This document shows positions 49,179 to 61,000 of a stretch of DNA of 64,000 nucleotides, one piece after another (the first letter of the stretch is position 1; each line of letters opens with the position of its first letter). Position numbers and translations under genes: made by a program. Under the pieces are notes generated by a model. It had not been told where the DNA came from, searched no databases, and saw only the letters and a list, made by a program, of their open reading frames with translations. This stretch comes from Epiperipatus broadwayi (lineage: Eukaryota > Onychophora > Udeonychophora > Euonychophora > Peripatidae). The stretch spans positions 10,326,876-10,390,875 of the forward strand of contig JAQFVV010006203.1 in NCBI GenBank assembly GCA_028023455.1, read 5' to 3'.

Positions 49179-50152
49179 AGCAGTCAATTAGTTAATTATT
49201 CATTACAGACCACCATACACTATATCTGCCAGTGATATAAATTAAAATAATATGTAAAGATTTACAAAGGTTTATGAAGTGCCACCAATGTGTTATTTTG
49301 TATATACATAAATAAATTGTGTTTGTCTCATTATTTTTAGCAGTTTGTTATTATTTGCAACCAATAACTTAGGTAAAAATATATGAGTTCCTTGCTTTTC
49401 CTTAACCTTAGCAGGCTGTAAAAAAAAATTTAGTCTGTGATGTCATAATATGGAATGCACGTGTGAATTGCCCCTGGGTAATTTTCATGTGGGTTATGCA
49501 ATTCTGACGTTTTTTTTTATTTATTCACACCCAATGTAAGGCCTGATTATAAAGAACATAAACCTGCGTGTAGTAACCATGAATTTACCATACATTCTTG
49601 AGATATATATAGATTTTTAATGATAAAAAAAGTTTAAATAGATTAAGTTCATTTTTTAAAAAAAAAATAAGTTTGACAAGTTTTAGAAGGGGGAGAAGTT
49701 TTAAGTAGTTCATTTTAAATATAAATTTATAAAAGTAAGTTTGTTGATCGTGAAAATAGTTTTATCAAAAAAAAAGTTCTTTGACAATTATTGCCAATAA
49801 TGAGAATAAAATGTATATATATATATATATATATGAGGAATAATAAAAAAAAATTTCATTTTATAAAATTTGTTTTGACAATAAGAAAATAAATACAATC
49901 TGTGTTATATATATAAAAGATATTTTTGTTTAGCTGGACATCAGAAAGTTTGAAAGTAGGACATAATATGATGGCAAATAAAAGACTTTGTTGGAAATCT
50001 GACATGTGCTCAGCTAAAGTAAGATGGAGTAGGATAGATGTTTAAAGAGAAAAGAGAATCAATAGATAACAAAGAATGTTAAAACAGAATTTTGGGTTAA
50101 GTTTGGAAAATAGAGAATTTTATATTTCTTGTATGTTTTTTTCCATTCCAAT

Positions 50153-51225
50153 ATGGACACCAACAAGCCAACAGAGATGCAAATGATGAAGATGCTAATA
50201 ATGGAAATGTTAAATAAAAATAATCAAGAAATGAAAAAGAACCAACTTCAAATAATGAAAAAGATAGAAAAAATGCGGCAAGAAATGAGGGATATGACAG
50301 ATCAGATGGAAAAGGCAATAAAAGCAGTAGAGAAAAAGCTGAGTAAAAGTAGATGAATTAAAGCAGGAGATTATGCCAATTAAAGAAGAGATTGGTGAAA
50401 TAAGAGAGAATATAAAAATAATAAAGCAAGAGGTAAAAAAAGAGAAAGAAAATGTTAGTGAGATTGAAGATTATAAGAATGATAGGATAGAAGTCACAAA
50501 AAAGGACCTGATTGTAAATGATATGAGAGAAGAGATAAAAACAGAAAATATAATTATAGATAGCTAGAAAAAAGTGTTAGATGAACACAGAAAAGAAGTA
50601 ATAAAGGAAGACTATGAAAAGGAATTTTAGTCCAAATTAGAAATGAATAGGGAATTCTCATTCATAAAGAGAAAATTTGTGACATATAAAGAATAGCAGG
50701 GTTCAAATTTTGTTAGCTATGTTCAAAAGTTCTTATGTTATAGTACTGACATCTACAGAAAAGAAAAACAAAATATACAATTTTATAGTGTTAATGAAAC
50801 TTTTAACAGTTAAATAGATAATGTTCAAAGACTGTGGGATGATAAAATTAGAAATGTTTGCAAATACATTAACACAGCAATGCCTATGTCAGTAAGAAGA
50901 ATTAGAAAACTATTGGATAAGAAAGGGTTAGTGGAAATGTAGAATGCCACAAAGGTAGATAATAAATGATAAGTATAGTCTAATACAGATAGGTAAAAAA
51001 GCAAATGATGAGAAAATTATGAAAAGACTCTTAAAAAGACTTCATATTGCAGAAGTAGATAAAGATCGGAGCAGATTAATAAAATACACCAGGTTAGAGC
51101 GACAAAATGATTTAAAGAACCACCAGATAAGATCAGTTAGTTGTGGAAATATTAATAACCAAGATTCAAATGATACTCTATGGGAAATGTCAAAGTTGAA
51201 AAAATCAGAAGTTCATGTTTTATAG
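50153..51225 (+). pseudogene. Degenerate coiled-coil ORF between long direct repeats
   Basis: An open piece from MDTNKPTEMQMMKMLIMEML through KKIEKMRQEMRDMTDQMEKA is followed by further lysine/glutamate-rich pieces (MPIKEEIGEIRENIKIIKQE) and, after several stops, RRIRKLLDKKGLVEM and MKRLLKRLHIAEVDKDRSRL. The N-terminal coiled coil with alternating Met, Lys and Glu resembles in style, though not by clear alignment, the start of the ORF in the young LTR element. It probably encoded the ORF1/gag-like protein of an old retroelement whose LTRs would be the flanking 1.7 kb repeats. Many in-frame stops and frameshifts make it non-functional. The family is uncertain. Confidence 0.45.
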
Positions 51226-51324
51226 ATTATGGATTTTATGTATAACAAATTTTTAAATGTATGTAAATAATTTACTAACCAAGTAAAATCATTTTTTTAT
51301 TTGCTTTTTTTTGGCAAACATTGG

Positions 51325-52972
51325 ACATATGAAGCTATATATATAAGCACATATATGTATATAATTAATGTCCATAAATTAAAAATCATGAAGAAGTTTT
51401 AAATTTAAAAGTTTTTAAATAATTTTAATGAATAAAAATTATATGCATATTTTATATGCATTGATAAATGTATACAGTATAATAGTTACAAAATTATTTT
51501 ATTAAATCTAATTAAATATTTTCTAAAAAATTGTAAAAGTTAATTAATTCTAAATTTAGCTTAAAAATATATTAAAAGCAAAAGGTGTTTCTTTTTACAA
51601 TAATTAAAAAGTGAAAATGTCATTCTAGGAAAAAATAATTAAAATGCTTGTAAACAGATCGTTAGATTAAAGTAAGAAAATAAATAATTGACATGATTTA
51701 ATTTAAAAGGCTGTTATTCCCACTCAAAGATGAAAACTTGCAAATATGGTATTTGGAAAATAAGCTCAGACCACAGCAGAGTCTCTGGAGTTATCTATAG
51801 CTAATAGATCAAAAGATCCAAAAAACGAGTGATGGATCCAAATATTACTGATAAGCTAATTCCAGCAAATGTAAATAATGCTTTTAGTCTATTCACATAA
51901 TTAATTCTTGTCTGCCTCCAGTATTCTATTCTGATTTCATTATTCTTCATATGCTGTTACTCTGCGAGTCGGTTAATTAATCTGCTAGTTCCAACTAATC
52001 TGCCTTGCTCTGTCAAACTGGCAACGGGCAAGCTGGAAAACCCACAACTGAACCCTGGAAAGAGAAGCCATCTATATGTGAAGAAGCCATCCAAATGTGT
52101 GATGCATTAACATATATGAATAAATCTAATGTTCAATGCTTCAGGAGGAACCAGACACCAAACAAAGACTAAATTGATACATTCATCCTATATGAATGTA
52201 AAATTGTGACTTAAACCTACCATCATCAAAGCTATGGTTTAATAAAAAATGCTGCAAAAATAAAACAATACCTAAAGACTTTTGACACTGAAAGAATAAG
52301 TACGAACTTTAAATTAATCTTCAGTTAATTATTGTTTATCTTCTACCTCATGAAATATGTTAGTAAATAGTTATTTATCTAATCTGTTTATGAGCAGGTA
52401 TGGCAAGAGACTGTATTTTGTTCTATTTATCATGCCACAATTTAGTTGGCAATATAAAAGACAACTAACTTATAATAAATCTCTGTCCATGCTATTAGAT
52501 GTATGTATGTTAATAAAATCATTTATTTCCACTTTATTAAAAAGATAAATAATATGTTAAAGCAGTAAATATAAATTATGAATGGAGTTCAATCGTGCTG
52601 CATAGACAAGGTAGATTAAGATTATATTGAATAGATATCAGTTTGAGCAAACTATTCTTGTGTTTTATGGTGATATAATTGATAGAAATGGGCAGCTATT
52701 AACCATCAATTCAGGTTATGCTTGTTACATCGGAAACTCATTCTTATGTAACATATTAGTATTAAATGATTGTAAAACCATTTGCAAACAGTTGGTCACT
52801 TACTTTCATTATTTGTTTAGAACAGTGATGTGAAGTAAATAAAAAGTTTCTATCGTATATTATCTGCTTTATTTTATGTCTTGTAGTGATATCTTTGTGA
52901 CTGCCAGTACTCTAAAAAGTAGTAAGTGGTAGAAGTTTAATTCATACTGTATGCATATAATTTACATTTATA
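51325..52972. repeat. Long diverged direct repeat, right copy (about 1.65 kb)
   Basis: Partner of 47480-49178, offset by about 3.8 kb. The start aligns at GAAGCTATATATATAAGC and the end at ATACTGTATGCATATAAT. Open frames at 52357-52548 and 52627-52833 have no counterpart in the other copy and look fortuitous. Confidence 0.85.
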
Positions 52973-53774
52973 TTAGCTCTTATATCAATTATTGTAGTAC
53001 AGATATGATTTCCTGTATTTTACAATTATTTTTATTTTAATTGCTTGCTAATATCATAGCCTGAAACTGAGAAAACAGTTGATTCATTAAATCATTCTTC
53101 ATTGATAATATTGTATTATCCTGAGTTGGCAGGGTCGTTTAATCTTAGAACAGCGATAATGAGAGGTGAGAGTGATTAGATGTCTATGCAGTAGATTGGG
53201 AACCATTCAAAAACATTTAATGATAATACTCTAAATTAGAAATTATCAGATCTCAATTGTTTAAAAACATTTACACTACTTTATGCAATATCTGCATATA
53301 TATTAAAGGTACTTGTGTACAATTCCTGCAACGAAGAAAAGAAAAGAGGCCTTTTCACATACCCGATAAAATAGTAATCTTATGAACATCAAATAAACCT
53401 TGCAATTTGAGTATTATTTCTCATAGAAAAACATGTTAAATTTGAGTGTTATTTCTCATAGAAAAACGTTTTTAAACATGCACAAAAACATGTTGTGAAA
53501 CATATCCAACAAAAGCTTATTCTATTGCTGCCTTTTGGAGATTTTGGCATATTTAATTCTGCATTGGTGGATGTGCAAAATTATTTTTTTTGTCATTAAA
53601 AAGTTTGTTGTTTTCATTTAAAATTAGTTGTTACTTAATTCTGCATTTTTTATTGTGCTTTTTTTTTTCTCATCTTCAATTTCAAGTTAGTTCTTTACTT
53701 TTGCATTTTGTGCATTTTCAAGTTTGCTTGTTATTGGTTTTTTATCCGTTAATATTCTTTATTTCTTTTATAAA

Positions 53775-54503
53775 ATGATGACAGTTTGGAAGCTGCAGAC
53801 TACTGAAAAGGTGATTCTTTATTTCAAACAGCAAGACATTCTTCTGTCAGTCAAAATAAGTCCTAATGGTCACAGTATGACTATTTACATATACAAGTCT
53901 GACAAACAGTGGTGTTGCAACATTGCAGGTTGTAACACAAAAATAACCTTTCATAAGGGAACATGGATGGAAAGTTCAAAGATACCGTTGCAACACTAAA
54001 ATAGCCTTTCATAAGGGAACGTGGATGGAAAGTTCAAAGATACCATTCCTAACCGCCATCCGCTTCATTTATAGTTGGGCTAGAAAATTAACTTCTATTG
54101 AATGGGGGAAAAATAAGCTTTGCTTATCCAACAAAACAATCATAGACTGGAACAACTATATAAGGGAAGTTTGCAGCATTGCCATGCTTCAATGATCAAC
54201 ACCTAAAATTGGAAGACTGGGCAAAATAGTCGAAATTGATGAGTCTGTTTTCCAAATGGAAATCGCAACAGGGCAGAATTCTTCCCAAACAGTGGGTAAA
54301 TGTTCGGTGAGTTATGTCAAGAGACGGAGCAATGTTTTATTATCAGAATAAAAGACAGGAGTGTGGTGACTCTGATGGAAGCTATCAAAGACAATGGAAA
54401 AGAAGGTTCCACAATCTACTCCGATTGCTGGAAGGCTTACAAAACGAAGAAACAAACAGTTTCTGGTTACGAGTATTATCGCATCAACGACACATATAAA
54501 TAG
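53775..54503 (+). pseudogene. Merlin (IS1595/ISXO2-like) DNA transposon transposase relic
   Basis: The start carries a zinc-ribbon-like part (SDKQWCCNIAGCNTKITFHK, then GTWMESSKIPL). Next comes KTIIDWNNYIREVCSIAML, then EIDESVF with the first catalytic Asp (near 54238), and then FGELCQETEQCFIIRIKDRS and STIYSDCWKAYKTK with the second catalytic Asp. This order is that of ISXO2-type DDE transposases found in Merlin elements. The gene is broken by a 59-bp tandem duplication (53939-54053), several stops, and a frameshift between EIDESVF and FGELCQE. It stops before the third catalytic acidic residue. I did not find terminal inverted repeats. It is inactive. Confidence 0.85.
53939..54056. repeat. 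59-bp tandem duplication inside the Merlin relic
   Basis: AACCTTTCATAAGGGAAC and the following ATGGATGGAAAGTTCAAAG occur twice with a few differences, so the KGTWMESSK-coding segment is duplicated and puts the frame out of register. Confidence 0.9.
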
Positions 54504-56195
54504 TGACCTTCCAAGCATCTGATAAGATTTTTTTATTATTACTATATGTTTTATTGTAGTTAATTATAAAAAAGATAGATTCAACTGTTAAAAGTTCCTG
54601 GATCAATTCCTAAATTGAAAAATATATATAAAAAAATCTCGGTTTAGTTAAGTGAATGGTACTGCTATTCCTGTCCTCATTTTTGTGTTCATTTATCACT
54701 TGACTTCATGAGCAACAAATCATATAATTACTTATTTATTTTAATAATTCTAAATAAGACTGATGGAATAATAATAAAGATTATTTCAAAATTTCATTAT
54801 CAAGATTATATTTATAATATAATTATTAAAAATTTGACAATTTCTAATATAATTGTAAGATCTAAGGAAGTCGGAGGGAGGGAATAAAAAATAGATGCAT
54901 TTAAATAGTTATTTCAATGATTAATCATTCTAATATTTAACAATTATAATATGGGTGTTTTTCAATTATTTTCCATTTTATCAATCATAGAATTCTTTAT
55001 TTCATGTTACATATTTTACAGAATCTGTATTTGATAGCAACAATCCAATCATTCCATACCTAAAATATTAATAACCAATGAATACCAAATGGCAGTACTA
55101 ATCTAGTTTCTGGCTACTAGTCTTCATCAATGATGAACACAGTATTGGTATGTAATCTTCTAGCAGCTCATTGTGCTTTTCAAATTAATAGTTTGATTTT
55201 CAAATTCTGTAAGCCTGTATAACTACATAGGTTTGTTACTAAGTAGATAATGATATACTTTAGTGTATTAATAAAAGACAACTTTGCATTAGTCTGAATA
55301 TTAATAAGGAGCAAAGTATAGCTTCTGGCCAATTATAGTAAAAAAAACTCTGCTTCCCATTTTAAAACTAAAAGTTAAAAACTAGTGTGAAAATTCCTTT
55401 AGCACTACTATCTGATATTTCATTGGTTACTCATATGTACAAGAATGAATCACAAATGGAATTATGCAAACAGATAAACTTTAAATATAACTAGAGAAAT
55501 CAATTAGCTTTGCATATAATCTAATAATTTGCCTAAAGTATTTATGACCTCTAATATATTCATTAACTATGAATCAATATATCACTAACAATGAGATATC
55601 AGAAAATTACTTGCCAAACATTTTTTTTATAAATATCCAGTTAAACTATCTAATATTAAGGCATATAATTAAGTTCAGATGGAAAAATGAATCCATTTTT
55701 TTATCTGCATCTATTTAAGAGCTTGGGTGTAGATGAAAAATGAACCCTTTTTTCATCTAAACATAATTTGCCTTGACACTAAGTTGTCTGGTTGGATATT
55801 TGAAAGAAAAATGGTTTGGTGAGCAATAATATAATTGATTTAATAAAATATTAATTTGTTTGTTTCATCTTAAATAGAGTATATAATGTTCTCATATTTT
55901 ATATAATGAACACAAAATCATCATAAAAAAGAGAGAGAGAGAGATTAAAACAGTCCATAATTCCATTAAAATTACATTAAATAAATAGTATTAATTAAAA
56001 ACTAAATAAAGTTACCAAATTTAATTATTTCCAATCTTTATTCTCAGTGCCATTCAAGGTATTCATAATATGCAAATGCACTGATTTTTTGTCCTCAATT
56101 TAGAAATGAAATGTATTTGACTCTTTAAGCATTAATCCAAAAATCACTTCAAGACCAAAAAAAAAATCTTAATTTTATCATCATGAAGCACTTAC
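54504..56195. other. Intronic AT-rich DNA
   Basis: No gene recognised. A diverged piece near 55095-55145 (CTAGTTTCTGGCTACTAGTC, TCATCAATGATGAAC) weakly recalls the SINE-like family. A GA microsatellite lies near 55930-55944. Confidence 0.5.
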
Positions 56196-56312
56196 TTTTA
56201 TTTGACTTTTAACTTTGCCATTGGAATCCTTACGTCTTAGACGATCCTTTATAGTATTAGTCTGACTTTTCTCATTTGCCAACTCCATTTTTAAATCATT
56301 TACCCATAATAA
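56196..56312 (-). CDS. Coding exon e1 (first visible) of the minus-strand host gene
   Basis: The 117-bp exon (39 codons) lies between an acceptor AATATTTAG and the donor GTAAGTGC, in phase 0 at both ends. It reads LLWVNDLKMELANEKSQTNT and then IKDRLRRKDSNGKVKSQIK. Its start parallels exon e5 (W-x-x-D-L-K-M-x-x-A-N), and both exons begin at the same position relative to that motif. It is therefore probably the last exon of a first module copy whose earlier exons lie upstream of 64000. It joins exon e2 in phase 0. Adjacent exons were searched for by eye at 57-64 kb without success. Function unknown. Confidence 0.75.
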
Positions 56313-56945
56313 CTAAATATTACAGTAAAAAATAAATAAATATAATTATAAACAATAAGGATAATACAAATAAATTTGAAATAAATAAATATTTGAAACA
56401 ACTATTTAAAAAAATATAATGGTTAGTCGTCTTTTAGATATTTTACTAGAAACTTATTTACTTCCAAAACCTTAATTAAAAGTAAAGCTGACATTATCAT
56501 GCCTACGAGATTATAGTTTAATCTATATTTATAGGCACTTTAAATAATTTCTTAATATTTCCTCTATATTTTCTGATAGGCATGTATTTCCTGTCCTTTC
56601 TAGAAAGAAGTTCTTAGGAAAAACAATCTGACAGAAAATCTAAAAGATAGTGCCTGGATTCTGTTATAAAAAATTATCAATCACCCTAAGATGAACACAT
56701 CTGAAAGATGGTCTGCATTAAAATGGGAAAGAATATTATATAGAAAATATTTATAAAAGTATAAGCAATATGTACAAGTAAATATAAATATTCTTGGCTA
56801 TGTTTATATTAAAAAAAAAACGCAATAAACACGTATATACATATTACTTTTTTCAGATGCCTTTGTTCATATGTTCCAGAATTAATGGAGGAATAGAAGA
56901 TTTATATATATATATATAACATTAAATTTAAATATAGATAATACA

Positions 56946-57140
56946 GAGGCAAAACTCTCCATAAGCCAGAGTAATCAATGGATGCAGGAAGGTTTGTGCA
57001 TAAAATCCCTATCTAATATCTACTCATCCAATATCCCCAGATTAGCTTGTGGCTTTCATCAGTGAGGTACCTTGGATCTAAGAGCACTGCACCTAGATCT
57101 TAGGATCTAATGCAATCCTCCAGCAGCCATCTTTTACTTT
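56946..57140 (+). repeat. SINE-like interspersed repeat, copy D
   Basis: Follows the family order (AGGCAAAACTC, AATCAATGGATGC, CATCCAATATCCCCAGATTA, CTAAGAGCACTGCACC, CTCCAGCAGCC) with an internal deletion near its start. It forms an inverted pair with copy E, with about 235 bp between them. Confidence 0.8.
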
Positions 57141-57375
57141 TTTACCTAACTCTGGCTTGCACTGAGTGGCGCTACTGTATGGAAAATTATGTCTCTGAAA
57201 AACAGTTTGTGTAAGCGTAAAGAATGATAACTATGTGATGTTTGATGGCTTAATATCAATCCTGCCTAATAGGATTATGGTAACTGTGATTATCAACTTG
57301 ATGAATTTAGCTTGAAAATATTATTGCATTTCATTTTGAATTCAAAGTTTTATAGTTAGCTAAAAAAAAATAAAA

Positions 57376-57584
57376 GGCTGCTGGAAGGTTGCATTAGATT
57401 CTAAGATCTAGGTGCAGTGCTCTCAGATCCAAGGCTTTTCGCTGATGAAAGCCATAAGTTAGAAACTAATTTGGGGATATTGGATGAGTAGGTACTAGAT
57501 AGGGATATTATCTGTAAATCTTTCTGCATCCATTGATTACTCTGGCTTGCACTGAGTGGTGCTGCTATATGGAGTTTTGTCTCT
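57376..57584 (-). repeat. SINE-like interspersed repeat, copy E
   Basis: Inverted relative to copies A-D, running from GGCTGCTGGAAGGTTGCATT to ACTGAGTGGTGCTGCTATAT. The sequence just after it (AAACAGCTTGGGTAAGCATA) also occurs at 57200-57220 after a partial copy at 57146-57202. This shows a local duplication of the end of the repeat plus its flank. Confidence 0.8.
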
Positions 57585-57713
57585 GTGAAAAACAGCTTGG
57601 GTAAGCATAAAGAAGGATTATCGTGTAATGTTTGATAGTTAATACTGTGATCTTCTGGACAGGACCAGAAACCAATTGTAATTAAATAGCACTGTATCAA
57701 TAATAGCTGGTTG

Positions 57714-58083
57714 CATCTAGTGACCATCCAAACTCTCCTGTAGATTGCAGGTAACAATTTTAATTATCATTATTATATCACTTTTAAATATAATCACTAT
57801 CACTGGACATCTACCTGCAGACAGGTTCTACACATTATTTTTGATCTTCTCCATGCATTTTCACTCATTTTTTTTTTAAATTTTCATGCCAGTAATACTT
57901 ATGCATATATGATGCAAAGTAATACAAACAATAAACTTACAAAAACATGTTGTAATATATATTTAAACCTAGAAGTATTTTTTTTTAAGAATAAGTATAA
58001 TAGGAGTTGTCTGATGCGCCATGTTTGAAGAAGTCCTTCAGAGAATACAAGAAGTCATTTCATTTCAATAATATTTTATTTAG
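57714..58083. repeat. Inverted duplication, right copy
   Basis: Reverse complement of 46541-46910 with few differences. On the plus strand it reads exon-e2 sequence (ACCATCCAAACTCTCCTGTA), its donor, and intron. Because it is antisense to the host gene it cannot act as an exon there. Confidence 0.92.
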
Positions 58084-61000
58084 CAGTAACTATTATATTT
58101 CAAATCTAAGATATTATAAATTTGTCAGAAATGAGAGATTCATTTTTTTTATAGCTTATTAATCAATGTCGTTACAGAATTTATTTATTGAATATGATTT
58201 GAAAATATTTTATGCGTTATTATGCTTGTATACCTGTCTGTCGTTTAATCCATTTATATAATTGTTGAAGTAAAAGTAGAATGTCTTATTCTCCAATTGG
58301 TTTAGGATGACGTGATGTGCCAAAAGAAGTGGAAGGATTAGTGATTTAGTTAAGAGTGAATTTATGCTTATATTGAAATGTATTTTGTGGCTATAAAGGA
58401 AAAAAAACATTTATGATATATTGTGTTATAGGGATTAAGAGAACTCTCCCTCAGTTTATTGAAATATTCGTCATGAGTGGATTATATTTTTCAGATTAAA
58501 TAATTGTGTGTTATGATGATTATATTTATATTATGTCAAGTAAAGTAGTATATTTCCCCTGTTTTTTCAGTGATGAAACAAAGTCCACAGCAGTATTTAA
58601 GCCTCTAATTAAGCTAGGGAGTCACTGTGTTTTGTTATTTAAATGATTAAAGTTAAGAAAGTCTTCTTATCCCTTATGTATCCATGTAGAATGTTTTCCA
58701 TCATTTATTCATAGCCAAGTATAATGTAGTTTGATAATAGAAAAGAAAATAAAGGTAAAGTTGATTTCTTTCACAGAACATCTAGAGTAGAATTAGTATT
58801 AAAGTTTGGTTGGCCATGGCATCATCCGTATTATGGTATTGTATCTCAATTTCATAAGTAAACCAATTGGATTTAGCTGTGTTAATTATTATATAACAGG
58901 TAGCACAATTCAGATGCATGCATAAAATACTATTAATTCGGAAAGTATGGAGAAAATCTATCACTGAGTTGTAATTCTTAAATCAATATTTTAAATCATA
59001 TTATACTAATTATTTTAAGTTTTATACCATCAATTCTCAGAATGTTTCATCCTCATTTTGAATGAGCAAGCAAAAGAAAAGAAAGTGTAGCTAATTAATA
59101 GAATTATTTAATTCATTTATGAAGGATAGCTTGACCTCTTACTCATAGATTTAAACCCCTATTGTATTATTTTGGACATCTGACTACCCCAGTGTTGATA
59201 TAGTTAGCAGAATGTTGGAGTTGGGTAATAGCATATGTGCATTTTAAGTAAAAATACCAAGAAGTTTAGTTTCATATTTTACTATTTTAGTGCTATTGTT
59301 TATAAATGTTTCTTTTTCATAAGCATATCAGAATTGACTGATAGCTTGAGTATATTTGAAATAAAATACAAAAAAAAGTTTAATTTCATATTTAGTTATC
59401 CTAGTGTAGTGTTTATAATGTTTCTTTTCATAAGCTTATTAGAATTGACTGAGAGCTGATATATGTTGGAATCAAATACCAGAAAGTTTATTTTAATGTT
59501 ATTTATGCTCATGTAGACTATTCAATCATTGATACTGGAACTATCCAAAATGTGTATATGAGTAAATTAGAAATGCAAAATGTTTGTTTAGTTATATCTT
59601 GTAATAAATGTTTTATTTCTTTAAAAACCTTGTTCAGAGTGCTTCTTTGGCATGCATTCATGTTCTATGTTTCCACACATCCACATACACTTACATATCC
59701 AATAAAATATGATTGCACTATTCCATAAATTTAATGGTGAATATGTTCAGATCTGATGATGATGTTTTCTTGATTCAAACACTATATGAAATGCTTGACT
59801 ACTTGATGATTCTCTGAAAATTTTATTACTCAGTTATTATTTAGATGATGAATTGAAATCAAAATGCACCTTATTTCTTTTATTATTTAACTATTACTAA
59901 TTTATTAAAATAATGCTTAATTTACGTCATTATTTTTATGATGGTAATTAGTAGTTATTGTAAAGTATGGATTTAAAATTAAGCCATACAATAAATTAAT
60001 TCCCTGAGATATTCCATTATTATTTTAGATTGGATATTAATTTAGTTATTTACTTTAAATTACTGTACAATAAAAGTTAAGTAGTCCTATATTTTATTTT
60101 GTATTTAATTTTAATTTACTATACAGTAGAGTTAATTAATACTACATCTTTATTTTATTAATTTAATTATATCATGCAGTAAAGGTTGTTCAATGCATTT
60201 AGATGATGGGAGGAGATGAGGCTAAACTATCACTTGTAAATTTAAATGGTGGAACTTTACCAATTTCAATAATTTTTTTATTTTAAAACTTAATAGATGT
60301 ATTATTCTTATTAATTCATAATGTTTCCTCCTATATTCAGTATGTATTTTACACCTTATAGATCTCTGTAGCCCCCACTGAGCTAAGCTATGGTAGGACA
60401 GCATTATAAGAGTCTCATTAATCATTTAAAGCAAGATCAAACTAGTAGTTTATTCTATTATCAATAGAATTGGTGCCCCAGGTATTTGTTGATAAGAAAG
60501 GTAGGAGAGATGTTGGGGGAGGGGTACAATACATATATCTGAAGTTATTTCATATGTTTATATCTTAACTCATCTAAAAAAGTGGTTACAAAATGCATGC
60601 ATAGTGAGAGATGATGGTTTGATCTTATGGGCTGGTTGTAATATGGTAGTCAGGATGAGGATTGCAAAACTAAAACTTGAAAAGACAAGTGTAGGTGTAT
60701 ATTATAATGGTAACACTATAAAGCAAAAGAATCAAGCAGAAGATAAAATTATCTGTGTTGCCCTTCTTCACTATACTCTTAAGCAAGATGGTGAGAATAT
60801 CTGTATATTCTTTTAACATATTATTATAAAATCTATAGAAACTATAATATTGTATTGCAGTAAATTATACTTATAGTAATTAACAGAGTGCTAAAAATTA
60901 TATGTAATCAAATCAATTTTCCCCCAATTTATAAGCACTATATCGCAATCCATTATACTAAAACCATCAACTAATGAATTAAGGTTCCTGATTAATTTCT

